Assembly: GCA_003247835.1 (NCBI GenBank)
Contig: QJYB01000068.1
Span: 1 to 64,000 of the forward strand
From: Gammaproteobacteria bacterium
Lineage (GTDB): Bacteria > Pseudomonadota > Gammaproteobacteria > Pseudomonadales > Azotimanducaceae
Length of the DNA: 64,000 bases
Reading direction: 5' to 3'
A model generated the notes under the pieces. The model did not search any database and was not told the origin of the DNA. It saw nothing but the letters and a program-made list of their open reading frames with translations. Positions 51,995 through 61,309 of this stretch are shown here, in pieces; the first letter of the stretch is position 1; each line of letters begins with the position of its first letter. The position numbers and the translations under genes were made by a program.

Positions 51995-53602
51995 TCACGG
52001 ATCGATGAGCACCCCGGGGTTGAGTATGCCGCCGGGGTCCAGCGTCTGCTTGACCGCGCGCAGCGACGCCTGGAAAAGCTCGGGAACCTGACGGTCGTAC
52101 CCCGGACGGTGCATGCGCCCAACGGCATGATGATGGGTGCAGGTACCCCCGGCATCCACCACCGCCTGAGTCGCCGCATCCTTGATGTGCTGCCAGGCAT
52201 CGGGTTCGCCACCGGGCGGCGCGATACCGGAGAAGCTGTAGTACGGCGCCGGACCGTCGGGATAGACATGGGTGAACCGGCATGACAGCCGCGCGCCCTC
52301 GCCCAGCACCTCGGTGAGCGCCCGGCCGACCCGGTCACGCACGAACGCATCGAACTCGGGCCAGCGGTCCCAGGTGATGGCCGTCTCGAAGGTATCCGAG
52401 AGCAGCCCGAGGCCGTTGCCGACCCCGGCGTTGACACCGATGAACGACTGCCGCCAGGCGCCTACCGCTCCTTCACGCCCGGTGGCCTTACCGGACCCGT
52501 CGTCGATGCGGATCGCATCGTCGTCCACCTGACCGCCGAACTCCCGCGCAATCCCGACGGCGGCCTGGACATTGGGACCCTGCGGCACGTCGGCGGATTC
52601 GAAGCCGACGATGAGCAGGGTCTGCTGCCCGTCGAGAGCGGCGCTGGCCTGGGCCTCCACCGGATCCAGCAGCCGCAGATTGGCCGGCCACAGCTTGGCC
52701 TGGACGATATGCCGGGTGGCCTCGCTGCCCGCCGTCCAGGACGGGAACACCACACCGGCCGTGGCGCGATACACTGGTCGTTTCTGCAGCCGCAACCAGA
52801 CGCTGGTGATCACGCCGAGGATACCCTCCGAGCCGATCACCAGCCGGTCGGGACTGGGGCCCGCACCGCTGCCCGGCAGTCGCCGCGACGTCCACCAGCC
52901 GCGCGGCGTCAGCATACGGATCGATTCCACGAAGTCGTCGATGTGCGTGTGGTTGGTCGCATAGTGGCCTCCGGAACGGGTGGCTACCCAACCACCGACC
53001 GTCGACCAGGGAAAGCTCTGCGGAAAGTGTCTGAGGGTCAGGCCCTGAGGTCTCAGGTGGTCTTCCAGATCCGGGCCGAACACCCCTGCCTCGATACGCG
53101 CCGCCCGGGAGACGTCGTCCACTTCCAGCACCCGGTGAAATCCCGCCATGTCGATGGTCACTGCACCATTGCTGTCGGCAGGCACGTTCACACCCCAGAC
53201 CACGCTGGTCGCGCCACCATAGGGAATCGCGGCATATCCCTGGCGGTCGCACCACGCCAGCACGGCTTCCAGCTCAGCCTCGTCACGGGGCCGGGCCACG
53301 GCGTCCGGCGGGTTGTCGAACTGACCGCGCAGCGCCTTCAGCAGCTCCAGCGAGTGTCCGCCGTAGGTATGCAGTGCGCGTTCCCGGTGCGACGTGCTGA
53401 CGAAACCCGCCAGTGGCTCGGGTATTGAAACGCGAGTCGCGGTAAGCGCCACCTCCTCCAGCTTCGGCACCGGCGGCGGCACCACCTCACGGCCCAGTCG
53501 CTCGGAGACGACCCTGGCCATCCGCTCGCGTTCCGCCTGGGTGGGCTCGTCGCTGACGTTGCCCCACGTCCAGAAGCTGCGTGGCTGATTCCACACCGGC
53601 AT
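51995..53602 (-). CDS. FAD-binding oxidase, alkyl-DHAP synthase/glycolate-oxidase D-like
   Basis: The 535-residue protein has the PCMH FAD domain (PDAVARPRDEAELEAVLAWCDRQGYAAIPYGGATSVVWG, FPWSTVGGWVATRSGGHYATN, VIGSEGILGVITSVWLRL) and the C-terminal cap seen in alkyldihydroxyacetonephosphate synthase (GTCTHHHAVGRMHRPGYDRQ, DPGGILNPGV). The HHH triad is the clearest AGPS-like mark. In bacteria such proteins oxidise D-lactate, glycolate or other 2-hydroxy acids more often than they make ether lipids. The gene is convergent with the thioredoxin-fold gene, 7 bases apart. Confidence 0.88.
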   Translation of the reverse strand: MPVWNQPRSFWTWGNVSDEPTQAERERMARVVSERLGREVVPPPVPKLEEVALTATRVSIPEPLAGFVSTSHRERALHTYGGHSLELLKALRGQFDNPPDAVARPRDEAELEAVLAWCDRQGYAAIPYGGATSVVWGVNVPADSNGAVTIDMAGFHRVLEVDDVSRAARIEAGVFGPDLEDHLRPQGLTLRHFPQSFPWSTVGGWVATRSGGHYATNHTHIDDFVESIRMLTPRGWWTSRRLPGSGAGPSPDRLVIGSEGILGVITSVWLRLQKRPVYRATAGVVFPSWTAGSEATRHIVQAKLWPANLRLLDPVEAQASAALDGQQTLLIVGFESADVPQGPNVQAAVGIAREFGGQVDDDAIRIDDGSGKATGREGAVGAWRQSFIGVNAGVGNGLGLLSDTFETAITWDRWPEFDAFVRDRVGRALTEVLGEGARLSCRFTHVYPDGPAPYYSFSGIAPPGGEPDAWQHIKDAATQAVVDAGGTCTHHHAVGRMHRPGYDRQVPELFQASLRAVKQTLDPGGILNPGVLIDP

Positions 53603-53751
53603 GTCCTGTCTCCCTCGTCCCCGTCACAAGGGGCCTAGTCTAGCGCCACCGTCCGAGCCGGCTCCATTCTACGACCCGCCTGGCCATCGCTGCGAAGGTC
53701 GGTCGAAATGCCTAGAATGCGGAGCTTTCGATATCGAACGGAGGACCCGAG

Positions 53752-54450
53752 TTGGACTACGAAGAAGTTGTCAGAGGACGAAGAAGCATCCGCGGATTCA
53801 AGCCGGAGTCCGTCCCCCGGACACTGATCCGCGAGGTCATCGAGCTGGCCATGCGCGCACCGTCCTCGCTGAATACCCAGCCCTGGAACTTCTACGTCGT
53901 CACCGGCGCGCCCCTCGATCGCATCCGCCGGGGCAATACCGAGCGCAACCTGGCCGGTGTACCTGACTCCAGAGAGTTCCGTGGCCACGGCGCCTACAAA
54001 GGCGTGCACCGGGATCGGCAGAAGGAAATCGCCGGTCAGCTGTTCGAAGCCATGGGGATACCGTGGGACGACAAGGCCAAGCGTCAGGACTGGGTACTGC
54101 GCGGCTTCCGGCAGTTCGATGCGCCGGTGTCCATCGTCGTGACCTACGACAGGTCGATCCACGGCGGTGACATTGCACCGTTCGACTGCGGCGCGGTGAC
54201 CAATGCACTGGTCAACGCGGCGTGGTCGCGGGGACTCGGCTGCGTCGTCAACAGTCAGGGCATCATGCAGTCACCGGTGGTGCGTGAGCATGCCGGAATT
54301 CCGGATGACCAGGTAATCATGATCTGTATCGCCATGGGTTTTCCCGACGACGGGTTTCCAGCCAACGCCGTGGTTTCACGACGCAAGTCCGTGGACGAGG
54401 CAGTTACCTTCGTCGGTTTCGACGAGGAAACCGACAGGGAGCGCGCATGA
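53752..54450 (+). CDS. Nitroreductase-family protein
   Basis: The 232-residue FMN protein has RGRRSIRGFKPESVPRTLIREVIELAMRAPSSLNTQPW, the usual nitroreductase FMN loop. It also has MQSPVVREHAGIPDDQVIMICIAMGFPD in the C-terminal part. It reduces nitro compounds, quinones or enones with NAD(P)H. The start is TTG at 53752 with GGAGGACC upstream. The thioesterase gene follows with an ATGA overlap, so they form an operon. Confidence 0.9.
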   Translation: MDYEEVVRGRRSIRGFKPESVPRTLIREVIELAMRAPSSLNTQPWNFYVVTGAPLDRIRRGNTERNLAGVPDSREFRGHGAYKGVHRDRQKEIAGQLFEAMGIPWDDKAKRQDWVLRGFRQFDAPVSIVVTYDRSIHGGDIAPFDCGAVTNALVNAAWSRGLGCVVNSQGIMQSPVVREHAGIPDDQVIMICIAMGFPDDGFPANAVVSRRKSVDEAVTFVGFDEETDRERA

Positions 54451-54839
54451 CCGTCAACCTGATCGAGCACATGCCGTTCGCGCAGTTGCTGGGGCTGACC
54501 ATCGAGAGTGCGGACCCCAACCACGTGCGGGCAACCTTCGAGGTCAAGAGAGAGCTGTGCACGACCGGCAAGATCATGCACGGTGGCGCCATCATGGCGG
54601 TGGCCGACACGCTCGGGGCCGTCGGTGCCTATCTCAATCTGCCGGAGACCGCCAAGGCGACCACGACCATCGAGAGCAAGACGAACTTCCTCGGTGCGGC
54701 CCGCCTGGGCGCCACGGTCACGGCAGAAACCACGCCGGTACACATCGGCGGCAGAACGTCGGTCTGGCAGACGAAGCTGACCACCGACGAGGGCCGGGCC
54801 GTCGCCATCGTTACCCAGACCCAGCTCGTGCTGAGCTGA
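54447..54839 (+). CDS. Hotdog-fold thioesterase (PaaI family)
   Basis: The 130-residue hotdog protein has NLIEHMPFAQLLGLTIESAD, the active-site loop TGKIMHGGAIMAVADTLGAVGAY and TTIESKTNFLGAARLGATVTAET. This is the PaaI/YdiI pattern in which HGG leads to the catalytic acid. It cleaves acyl- or aryl-CoA thioesters. It is translationally coupled to the nitroreductase gene, suggesting detoxification or recycling of an aromatic acyl-CoA. Confidence 0.9.
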   Translation: MTVNLIEHMPFAQLLGLTIESADPNHVRATFEVKRELCTTGKIMHGGAIMAVADTLGAVGAYLNLPETAKATTTIESKTNFLGAARLGATVTAETTPVHIGGRTSVWQTKLTTDEGRAVAIVTQTQLVLS

Positions 54840-54953
54840 TCGCCGCCACGGCCCTGAGCTGCGGCGTTCAGCATGCAGACAGTTTCCGTTCATCCTCCGG
54901 TCAGGCGCCCGCTGGCATCTTGAGCTCGTCACAAGCCAAGGAGCTCAGACACC

Positions 54954-55394
54954 ATGAACAACCACACCCCCCACAAGCAGTCCCGTCCGGTCGCGCGATG
55001 GCTGGCACTCGCCGGCCTGGCGTTCGGTCTGGCGGTTCCCTTCAGCGCCAGCGCCCACGAAAGTGACAACGGTGCCGTGGAGGTCCTAGCCAGCGCGGCG
55101 GTCGCCTATGCGGTGATCGGCACGACCGTCGGCTTCGACGATCACCGCCATCACCACAGGCACTACGACCGCCACGACTGGCGCTATCGCGACGGCTATC
55201 GTGGCCGCCACGACTGGCGCTATCGCGACGGCTATCGTGGCCGCTACGGCTGGGACGATCGCGCCCACAGGCGCCAGGACTGGCACGCTTACAAGCACCG
55301 TAAATGGTCCCACGATCACAAGCGCTGGAAGGATCACGACAACGGTCGTCGCGGTCATGACGGGCACGATTACCGCGCTCGCGCCTACCACTGA
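54954..55394 (+). CDS. Exported His/Arg/Asp-rich protein with a 12-residue duplicate
   Basis: The 146-residue product has a signal peptide (WLALAGLAFGLAVPFSASAHE) and a short middle. The charged tail is rich in His, Arg, Asp and Tyr, with two copies of HDWRYRDGYRGR in a row and then HAYKHRKWSHDHKRWKDHD. The composition suggests metal or polyanion binding. AGGAGCTC precedes the ATG. A strong terminator follows, so it is monocistronic. Family unknown; RcnB-like small periplasmic proteins have a similar composition. Confidence 0.8.
   Translation: MNNHTPHKQSRPVARWLALAGLAFGLAVPFSASAHESDNGAVEVLASAAVAYAVIGTTVGFDDHRHHHRHYDRHDWRYRDGYRGRHDWRYRDGYRGRYGWDDRAHRRQDWHAYKHRKWSHDHKRWKDHDNGRRGHDGHDYRARAYH
55170..55241 (+). 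repeat. Perfect 36-base direct repeat, two copies
   Basis: The unit beginning CGCCACGACTGGCGC occurs at 55170-55205 and 55206-55241 without any difference. It encodes the duplicated HDWRYRDGYRGR. Identity at every base implies a recent duplication. Confidence 0.92.
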
Positions 55395-55416
55395 TCCAAC
55401 GTCGACAACTCCGTCG

Positions 55417-55446
55417 GGGGCACCTTCGGGTGCCCCTTCTTTTTAT
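55417..55446 (+). terminator. Rho-independent terminator
   Basis: GGGGCACC-TTCG-GGTGCCCC forms an 8-base-pair GC-rich stem with a stable TTCG tetraloop, followed by TTCTTTTTAT. It ends the gene at 54954-55394 and stands just before the stop of the convergent Gss gene. Confidence 0.93.
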
Positions 55447-55453
55447 AGGCAAG

Positions 55454-57385
55454 TCAGATCTGGTATCCGTCTTCCGGTGACGCGAAGTCCTCGAGAAACT
55501 CCTTGTCGCTGACGACCCGTAGCGCCACGATGTCGCTGTCCGTGGTGATCACCATGGAAGGATCGATCCGCACGCAGCTGCCCGCGTAAGTGCCCTCCGC
55601 AGAGAACGTGCACAGCTGCACGAAATCCCCCTCGATCAGCGGCAGCGGAAACAGCTCCTGGAACACCTGGTAGCGGCTCTCGAAGTTGCCGGTGGTTTCC
55701 TCGATGACCCGATCGTCGGCGTCGAACAGACTGATGTTGGCGCCGCAGCGGCCGACGATGGGCTTCTGGACGTATCCGTTGGCACGGATCTCATCCGTGA
55801 GCTCGTAGGCGGCCTTCAGCAGATAGCGCTGGTTGGCGAAGAGCTGCCAGATGATCGGCAGAATTGCCTTGTTGCTCGGAATGAGCGTCCACAAAGGCTC
55901 GAACACCATCACTTCCGGTCGCAGCAGGACGTCCACCAGGCGGGGCGGTTCGTCACGCTTCTCCCCGGGCCGGTATTGTGCGAGTTTCTCGTCGTCCTCT
56001 TCGCACTCCTCACGGATCTGGTCCAGTGCCGTCTCCCAGGCCCAGGTCTTCCATACCCAGCGGATGGGTGTGCCGAACGGGTCGACCACGTCTCCCGCAT
56101 CGGTCCAGGCGAGTCCCTCGACGCCTTCGAGGATCCGACTCTCGATACCCGCCGAGTCCAGCGCCTCCTTCATGAACAGCGCGTGATAGATCTCCTCCAG
56201 GTCATCGTCGATGAGGATATGCAGTACATCGTCCACCTCGCTGTCCTTCCAGGCTTCCGCGAGATCGGCCAGAAGTTGCGTGCCCGGGTCGCGCCCCACG
56301 TCGCAGCCGAAGTGCTCGGCCCACCTGCCCTGGATCTTGCCCGCATCCATGTGGCAGGACGCGGAATCGCAGTTGTACTCGTAGACCTTGAGCCCCTGGC
56401 GGGTCATGGCGAAATCAAACCGGCCGGTGATCATCTGGTTCCTTCGGTTGTTCCAGGACTGGCGGATGCGCGGCCAGATGACCTTCGGGATGTTGAACCG
56501 CTCGAGCAGTGCGTCGTCTCTCAGCACGTACTCCGTCGCGTGCAGGAACACGGCGTGCAGCTCGTTGGTGGCACGTTTGAGCTCGCCGTGGGCCGTTTCC
56601 GAGATGACGAAGTAACGGGTCTGGTTTTCAGGCCGAGCGGCGAGCTTGTGCCCGCCCATCATGGCCACGTAGGCCGCCTCGTCCGGATTCGCCACGTTCA
56701 GCCAGGAGCGTTCGCCTTGACCCGTGTCGGGCACCCGATCCGTGCGCACCTCAAAGAGCCTCGGATCCACCACCACGTCCTTTTCGGCATGGGTATCATC
56801 GTCGGTCTGCACCACCCAGCCGAGAATGGACGCATCGCCGAAGGAACAGCGCAGCCAGTAGCCCTCGTCATCGGTGATCCGGGCCGGAATCTCACGGGCC
56901 CAGTTGCGGCCTTCTCCCCAGACCCGGTGCCCCACGTTCTGCTCCGCCAGACGCACGCGGTCGGGATAAACCTCCGTCACAACCGCCACATGGCCTGTGC
57001 GCTCGAACTCGCCCCCTTCGCTCCAGATCATCAGGCAACCGGGTTCCGGATGGCGTTTCGAGCCGTTGCGGAAAGCTCTGAGCGGCAGATTCCGGCCGTT
57101 CCTCACGTCGCGGATCGTGCGCAGCTGAAAGATCTCGTAGGCCATGGCCACGTCATCGAAGATCAGGCCACGGTTTATGTACATCCAGCGGCGGGCGAAC
57201 TCTACGCACTGCCACTTGTAGCCCATGTAGATGCCGTCCAGATAGCTCCGGTACGCTGTCCGGTTCGGCAGCTTCCGTTCGTCCGCGGTCTCGTAGTCCG
57301 AGGAGTAAGCAGGGACACCGCCAGGAGCGACACCGAGCTCCGTGCCGAAGGGGGCCGGGCCATCGGAAGGGGTTTTCGAATGCAT
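55454..57385 (-). CDS. gss: Bifunctional glutathionylspermidine synthetase/amidase
   Basis: The 643-residue protein has both halves of Gss. The N-terminal CHAP amidase carries WQCVEFARRW (Cys60) and GHVAVVTEV (His132), at almost the same positions as in E. coli. The C-terminal ATP-grasp synthetase has GRFDFAMTRQGLKVYEYNCDSASC and QKPIVGRCGANISLFD. It makes glutathionylspermidine from glutathione and spermidine with ATP and can hydrolyse it again. The ATG follows CAAGGACCG. It is a single-gene unit ending at the terminator hairpin. Confidence 0.95.
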   Translation of the reverse strand: MHSKTPSDGPAPFGTELGVAPGGVPAYSSDYETADERKLPNRTAYRSYLDGIYMGYKWQCVEFARRWMYINRGLIFDDVAMAYEIFQLRTIRDVRNGRNLPLRAFRNGSKRHPEPGCLMIWSEGGEFERTGHVAVVTEVYPDRVRLAEQNVGHRVWGEGRNWAREIPARITDDEGYWLRCSFGDASILGWVVQTDDDTHAEKDVVVDPRLFEVRTDRVPDTGQGERSWLNVANPDEAAYVAMMGGHKLAARPENQTRYFVISETAHGELKRATNELHAVFLHATEYVLRDDALLERFNIPKVIWPRIRQSWNNRRNQMITGRFDFAMTRQGLKVYEYNCDSASCHMDAGKIQGRWAEHFGCDVGRDPGTQLLADLAEAWKDSEVDDVLHILIDDDLEEIYHALFMKEALDSAGIESRILEGVEGLAWTDAGDVVDPFGTPIRWVWKTWAWETALDQIREECEEDDEKLAQYRPGEKRDEPPRLVDVLLRPEVMVFEPLWTLIPSNKAILPIIWQLFANQRYLLKAAYELTDEIRANGYVQKPIVGRCGANISLFDADDRVIEETTGNFESRYQVFQELFPLPLIEGDFVQLCTFSAEGTYAGSCVRIDPSMVITTDSDIVALRVVSDKEFLEDFASPEDGYQI

Positions 57386-57520
57386 CGATCGGTCCTTGTA
57401 CGAACGTCTCGGAGTTTACTTGGATTGGCCGGATTGCCTACCCGTCCGGCAGCAAGGTTCCGTTGACCAGAGGCGCCCTCTAGAATGAGGTTAGGAACAC
57501 GCTTCACCCCTGGAGATCCG

Positions 57521-58444
57521 ATGAGCCAGCTCACGGTCGTCGCGGAAGGACTGCTCTTCCCGGAAGGCCCAATCGCCATGCCGGACGGCAGCGTCATTCT
57601 CGTCGAGATTGCCCGTGGCACCCTGTCCCGCGTCGTCGATGGTGAAGTCGAAGTCATCGCCGAGCTGGGTGGTGGTCCCAATGGCGCCGCGATCGGTCCG
57701 AATGGCTACTGCTACGTGTGCAACAACGGAGGCTTCCAGTGGATCCGGACCAGCGACGGACGGATGTTCCCGGATCTCGAGCCCGAGAACTATTCGGGCG
57801 GGCGCATCGAGGTGGTGGATCTGGAGTCCCGGCGTGTGGAGGTGCTGTACACCAACTGCGACGGGCAGCCACTGCGGGGCCCCAACGACCTGGTTTTCGA
57901 TTCCCACGGCGGCTTCTGGTTCACCGATCACGGCAAGTCGCGGCGCCGGGAAAAGGACAGGACAGGCGTGTTCTACGCCCGCGCCGATGGTTCCCGCATC
58001 CAGGAGGTCATCTTTCCTCTGGAGGGTCCGAACGGCATCGGCCTGTCACCCGACGAGACCGAGCTATACGTGGCGGAAACCCCTACCGGCCGGCTCTGGG
58101 CTTACGAGCTCGCGGGTCCCGGCAGGCTCAAAGGGGAGCGCCGTGACAAACCGGACGGTGGTCGACTGGTGCGCGGACGGCCCGGCTACTACCTCTTCGA
58201 TTCGCTGGCGGTGGATGCAAGGGGCCGAGTCTGCATCGCGACCATCATCGATGGGGGGATCTCCATTCTGGATCCCGCGGGTGGCGAGCCCGAACACGTG
58301 CCCATGCCGGACATCCTGACGACGAACATCTGCTTCGGCGGCGAGGATCTGACGACCGCCTTCATCACGCTCTCGTCCACGGGCAAGCTGGTGTCCACGC
58401 GCTGGGATACTCCGGGTCTGCCGCTCAACTACCTGAACCGGTAA
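57521..58444 (+). CDS. SMP-30/gluconolactonase-family protein
   Basis: The 307-residue six-bladed propeller protein has LLFPEGPIAMPDGSVILVEIARG (metal-binding Glu at the start), GGPNGAAIGPNGYCYVCNNGG, LRGPNDLVFDSHGGFWFTDHG and GPNGIGLSPDETELYVAET. It hydrolyses sugar or other lactones with a divalent metal in the family. TGGAGAT precedes the ATG. The tctC gene starts 6 bases after its stop, so the lactonase and the tripartite transporter form one operon, suggesting that the imported carboxylate derives from, or enters as, a lactone. Confidence 0.9.
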   Translation: MSQLTVVAEGLLFPEGPIAMPDGSVILVEIARGTLSRVVDGEVEVIAELGGGPNGAAIGPNGYCYVCNNGGFQWIRTSDGRMFPDLEPENYSGGRIEVVDLESRRVEVLYTNCDGQPLRGPNDLVFDSHGGFWFTDHGKSRRREKDRTGVFYARADGSRIQEVIFPLEGPNGIGLSPDETELYVAETPTGRLWAYELAGPGRLKGERRDKPDGGRLVRGRPGYYLFDSLAVDARGRVCIATIIDGGISILDPAGGEPEHVPMPDILTTNICFGGEDLTTAFITLSSTGKLVSTRWDTPGLPLNYLNR

Positions 58445-58450
58445 CCCGGC

Positions 58451-59401
58451 GTGCGGGTGTTCCTCGGTCTCGCCCTGCTGCTGACGGCTGTCACGGCGCA
58501 GTCTGCCGAAAGACTGCACCTGCTGATCCCGGCCGGGCCGGGCGGCGGTCTCGACAGCACGGCCAGGGCGCTGGGTAACGCCCTGCAGGCCGCCGATCTG
58601 CGATCGCCCGTTTCCTACGAGAACATGACCGGCGGCGGCGGCGGCCGGGCCATGGCCCACTTCATCGAGACCGCACCACGCCAGCAGGAAACCCTGCTCG
58701 TCAACTCCACGCCGCTCATTGTCCGCTCCCTGCAGGGACTGTTCCCGCATTCTCACCACGATGTGATTCCCGTAGCCGGATTGATCGCCGAGTTTGGTGC
58801 GTTCGTGGTGCGCGCCGACAGTCCCATCGACAGCTGGACGGCTTTTCTGACGCAGCTTCGTGCCGATCCGGCCGGGGTCAACGTCGGCGGCGGATCGGTC
58901 CGCGGCAGCCTGGATCACATCGTTCTGGCCCTGGCGCTGTCAGGTGCTGGCATGGATCCGCGACGCGTCCGCTACCTGCCCTACGATGCCGGCGGCAAGG
59001 CCATGCTGGCGCTGCTCGGTGGCGAGGCGGACGTGCTGAGCACCGGCGTCGGAGAAGCGCTCGGCTACGTCCGATCCGGCGATGTCCGTATTCTGGCGAC
59101 CACGGCGCCGGATCGGCTGCCGAACCTGCCCGACGTGCCAACACTCACCGAGCTGGGTGTGGCGTTCACCTTCGCCAACTGGCGCGGTGTGTTTGCCGCA
59201 CCCGGCACACCGCCAGACGCCGTCCGCCAGATGGAGGCGGATGTCCGCGCCGCTACCGACACCGATTCCTGGCGGCAGGCACTGCAGCGCTACGGCTGGT
59301 CACCGCTCGGCCTCTACGGTGAAGCGTTCGCACGGTATCTCGACGCTCAGGAGATCCAGCTCGAAAGCACGCTGGTCGAGCTCGGGTTCATCAGCCGCTG
59401 A
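58451..59401 (+). CDS. tctC: Tripartite tricarboxylate transporter substrate-binding protein TctC
   Basis: The 316-residue periplasmic protein has a signal peptide (VFLGLALLLTAVTAQSAE) and the TctC/Bug fold: LHLLIPAGPGGGLDSTARALGNAL, ENMTGGGGGRAMAHFIE, RYLPYDAGGKAMLALLGGEADVLSTGV. It binds a carboxylate for uptake by TctAB. The start is GTG at 58451. It is second in the lactonase-tctC-tctB-tctA operon. Confidence 0.9.
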   Translation: MRVFLGLALLLTAVTAQSAERLHLLIPAGPGGGLDSTARALGNALQAADLRSPVSYENMTGGGGGRAMAHFIETAPRQQETLLVNSTPLIVRSLQGLFPHSHHDVIPVAGLIAEFGAFVVRADSPIDSWTAFLTQLRADPAGVNVGGGSVRGSLDHIVLALALSGAGMDPRRVRYLPYDAGGKAMLALLGGEADVLSTGVGEALGYVRSGDVRILATTAPDRLPNLPDVPTLTELGVAFTFANWRGVFAAPGTPPDAVRQMEADVRAATDTDSWRQALQRYGWSPLGLYGEAFARYLDAQEIQLESTLVELGFISR

Positions 59402-59403
59402 TC

Positions 59404-59829
59404 ATGGGCTATCGGCTGTTTCTCCTTACCCTGCTGCTGACTGCCGTCGCCTACACCATCAGCGCCCGCATGATCCCGATGGATCCATGGACCGCGGCCG
59501 AGCTCGTCAACGCGCAGACGCTGCCGACGGTCTACGGGTTGCTGCTGTGTGCTGCGCTCGCCTGGTTGCTGATTCGCGGCGGTCAGCAGGCGGATCCTCC
59601 CTCACCTTACCGGGTGCTGCGCGTCGCCGGCATGCTCGGGCTGTCGGTTCTGTTCGTCTTGCTGTTCGGTCGCATCGGCCTCTGGCCGGCTCTCGGTGGT
59701 CTGATCAGCCTGTCGGCGCTCTGGCTCGGCGAGCGCCGCTGGCTGCCGCTGCTCGGACTGTCCGTGCTCGTGCCGCTGACGGGCTATCTCGGGGTAGAGG
59801 TCCTGCTCGGTCTCTACCTGCCGGACTGA
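59404..59829 (+). CDS. tctB: Tripartite tricarboxylate transporter small subunit TctB
   Basis: The 141-residue protein has four hydrophobic segments, typical of TctB (DUF1468). It starts 2 bases after the tctC stop and ends 6 bases before tctA. It is identified mainly by size, topology and position between tctC and tctA; the sequence itself is poorly conserved in the family. Confidence 0.85.
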   Translation: MGYRLFLLTLLLTAVAYTISARMIPMDPWTAAELVNAQTLPTVYGLLLCAALAWLLIRGGQQADPPSPYRVLRVAGMLGLSVLFVLLFGRIGLWPALGGLISLSALWLGERRWLPLLGLSVLVPLTGYLGVEVLLGLYLPD

Positions 59830-59835
59830 CAGGTC

Positions 59836-61305
59836 ATGTGGGAAGGGATCAGCACCGGCTTCGCCACCGCCTTCACGCTCGCAAACGTCGGCTGGGTGCT
59901 GCTCGGCTGCATGGCCGGAACCATCATCGGCATGCTGCCCGGCCTGGGTCCGATCACGGCCATCGCACTCATGATTCCCGTGAGCTACTCACTCGACCCG
60001 GCCAGCGGTCTGATCATGATGGCCGGCGTCTACTACGGCGCGGTTTTCGGCGGTTCCACATCGGCCATTCTCATCAACGCGCCTGGGGTGGCGAGCACGG
60101 TGGCGACCAGCTTCGACGGTTACCCGATGGCCCGGGAAGGACAGGCCGGACGTGCACTCGCCATCGCTGCCTACGCGTCGTTCGCTGGCGGTACGCTGGG
60201 CGCGCTGGCGCTGATGGCGTTTGCTGGTTACCTCGCAGCGCTCGCACTCGAGTTCCAGTCGCCGGAGTACAGCCTGCTCCTGCTCGTCGCCATGGTGAGC
60301 GTGGTGGTCTTCGCCGATCGCGGCGCTCGCGTGCGTTCGCTCGTCACGCTGCTGATCGGGCTCATGCTCGGCACGATCGGTACCGATCAGCTGGCGGGCA
60401 TTCCGAGATTCACGCTCGGCCGCTACGACCTCGCGGACGGGCTCAACTTCGTGCTGGTGGTGATGGCCACCTTCGCGCTTGCCGAGGCCATGCGCATGGT
60501 GCTCCTGGACGATTCCACTCCGCCCGGCCGCGTCTCGCTCAGGGAGCTGGTGCTGCCCCGTCCGCTGGTGCGTCCACTGGTGCCTGTGGTCGGGCGCAGC
60601 GCAGCGGTCGGCTTTCTAACCGGGGTGCTGCCTGGCGCCGGTGCGACGCTGGCCAGTTTCTTTGCCTATGACCTGGAGAAGCGGGTGGGCAACGGTACGC
60701 GGGAATCCGGGGTTGCCGCACCGGAGGCGGCGAACAACGCGGCGTCAACGGGCTCCTTCGTACCCCTGCTGACCCTCGGCATCCCCGGCTCCGGTACGAC
60801 TGCGGTGCTGCTGGGGGTGATGCTGAGCTACGGGCTGCAACCTGGCCCCCGCCTGTTGACCGAGCAGCCGGAGATCTTCTGGGGCGTGATCGCCTCCATG
60901 TATCTCGGCAATCTGTTTCTGCTGGCGCTCAACCTGCCGCTGATTCCGCTGCTGGCACGGTTGCTGAACCTTTCGAGCAGCCTGCTGATCCCGCTGATCG
61001 TCGCCTTTTCCCTGGTCGGCGTGTACCTGACGACGCTCAACGGCTTCGATCTCTATCTGATGCTCGGCCTCGCGGTGCTGGCTTTGCTGCTGCGCTGGTT
61101 CGACTTCCCGCTGGCACCGCTGCTGCTCGGCTTCATCCTGAGCGGGCTCTTCGAAGAGAACGTGCGCCGGACGCTGTTCATCGGCGAAGCCGGTTATTCG
61201 GAAATCCTGCAGAGGCCGGCCGTGCTCGTGCTGCTGATGCTGCTGATCGTGCTGTGCCTCGTGCCACTGCGGAAGCAAGGCGCCGATCCCATCGAGCGCC
61301 ACTGA
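59836..61305 (+). CDS. tctA: Tripartite tricarboxylate transporter large subunit TctA
   Basis: The 489-residue inner-membrane protein has about twelve helices and the TctA motifs GMLPGLGPITAIALMIPVSY, YYGAVFGGSTSAILINAPG and GVLPGAGATLASFFAYDLEKRV, then NNAASTGSFVPLLTLGIPGSGTTAVLLG. It is the transport channel driven by sodium or proton gradient. It is the last gene of the operon; the amidohydrolase gene converges 4 bases downstream. Confidence 0.94.
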   Translation: MWEGISTGFATAFTLANVGWVLLGCMAGTIIGMLPGLGPITAIALMIPVSYSLDPASGLIMMAGVYYGAVFGGSTSAILINAPGVASTVATSFDGYPMAREGQAGRALAIAAYASFAGGTLGALALMAFAGYLAALALEFQSPEYSLLLLVAMVSVVVFADRGARVRSLVTLLIGLMLGTIGTDQLAGIPRFTLGRYDLADGLNFVLVVMATFALAEAMRMVLLDDSTPPGRVSLRELVLPRPLVRPLVPVVGRSAAVGFLTGVLPGAGATLASFFAYDLEKRVGNGTRESGVAAPEAANNAASTGSFVPLLTLGIPGSGTTAVLLGVMLSYGLQPGPRLLTEQPEIFWGVIASMYLGNLFLLALNLPLIPLLARLLNLSSSLLIPLIVAFSLVGVYLTTLNGFDLYLMLGLAVLALLLRWFDFPLAPLLLGFILSGLFEENVRRTLFIGEAGYSEILQRPAVLVLLMLLIVLCLVPLRKQGADPIERH

Positions 61306-61309
61306 GTGG

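Noticed and set aside
55976-57466. 496-codon plus-strand open frame opposite gss.
   Set aside because: Gss is firmly identified on the minus strand by both active-site halves, so this frame is an antisense shadow.
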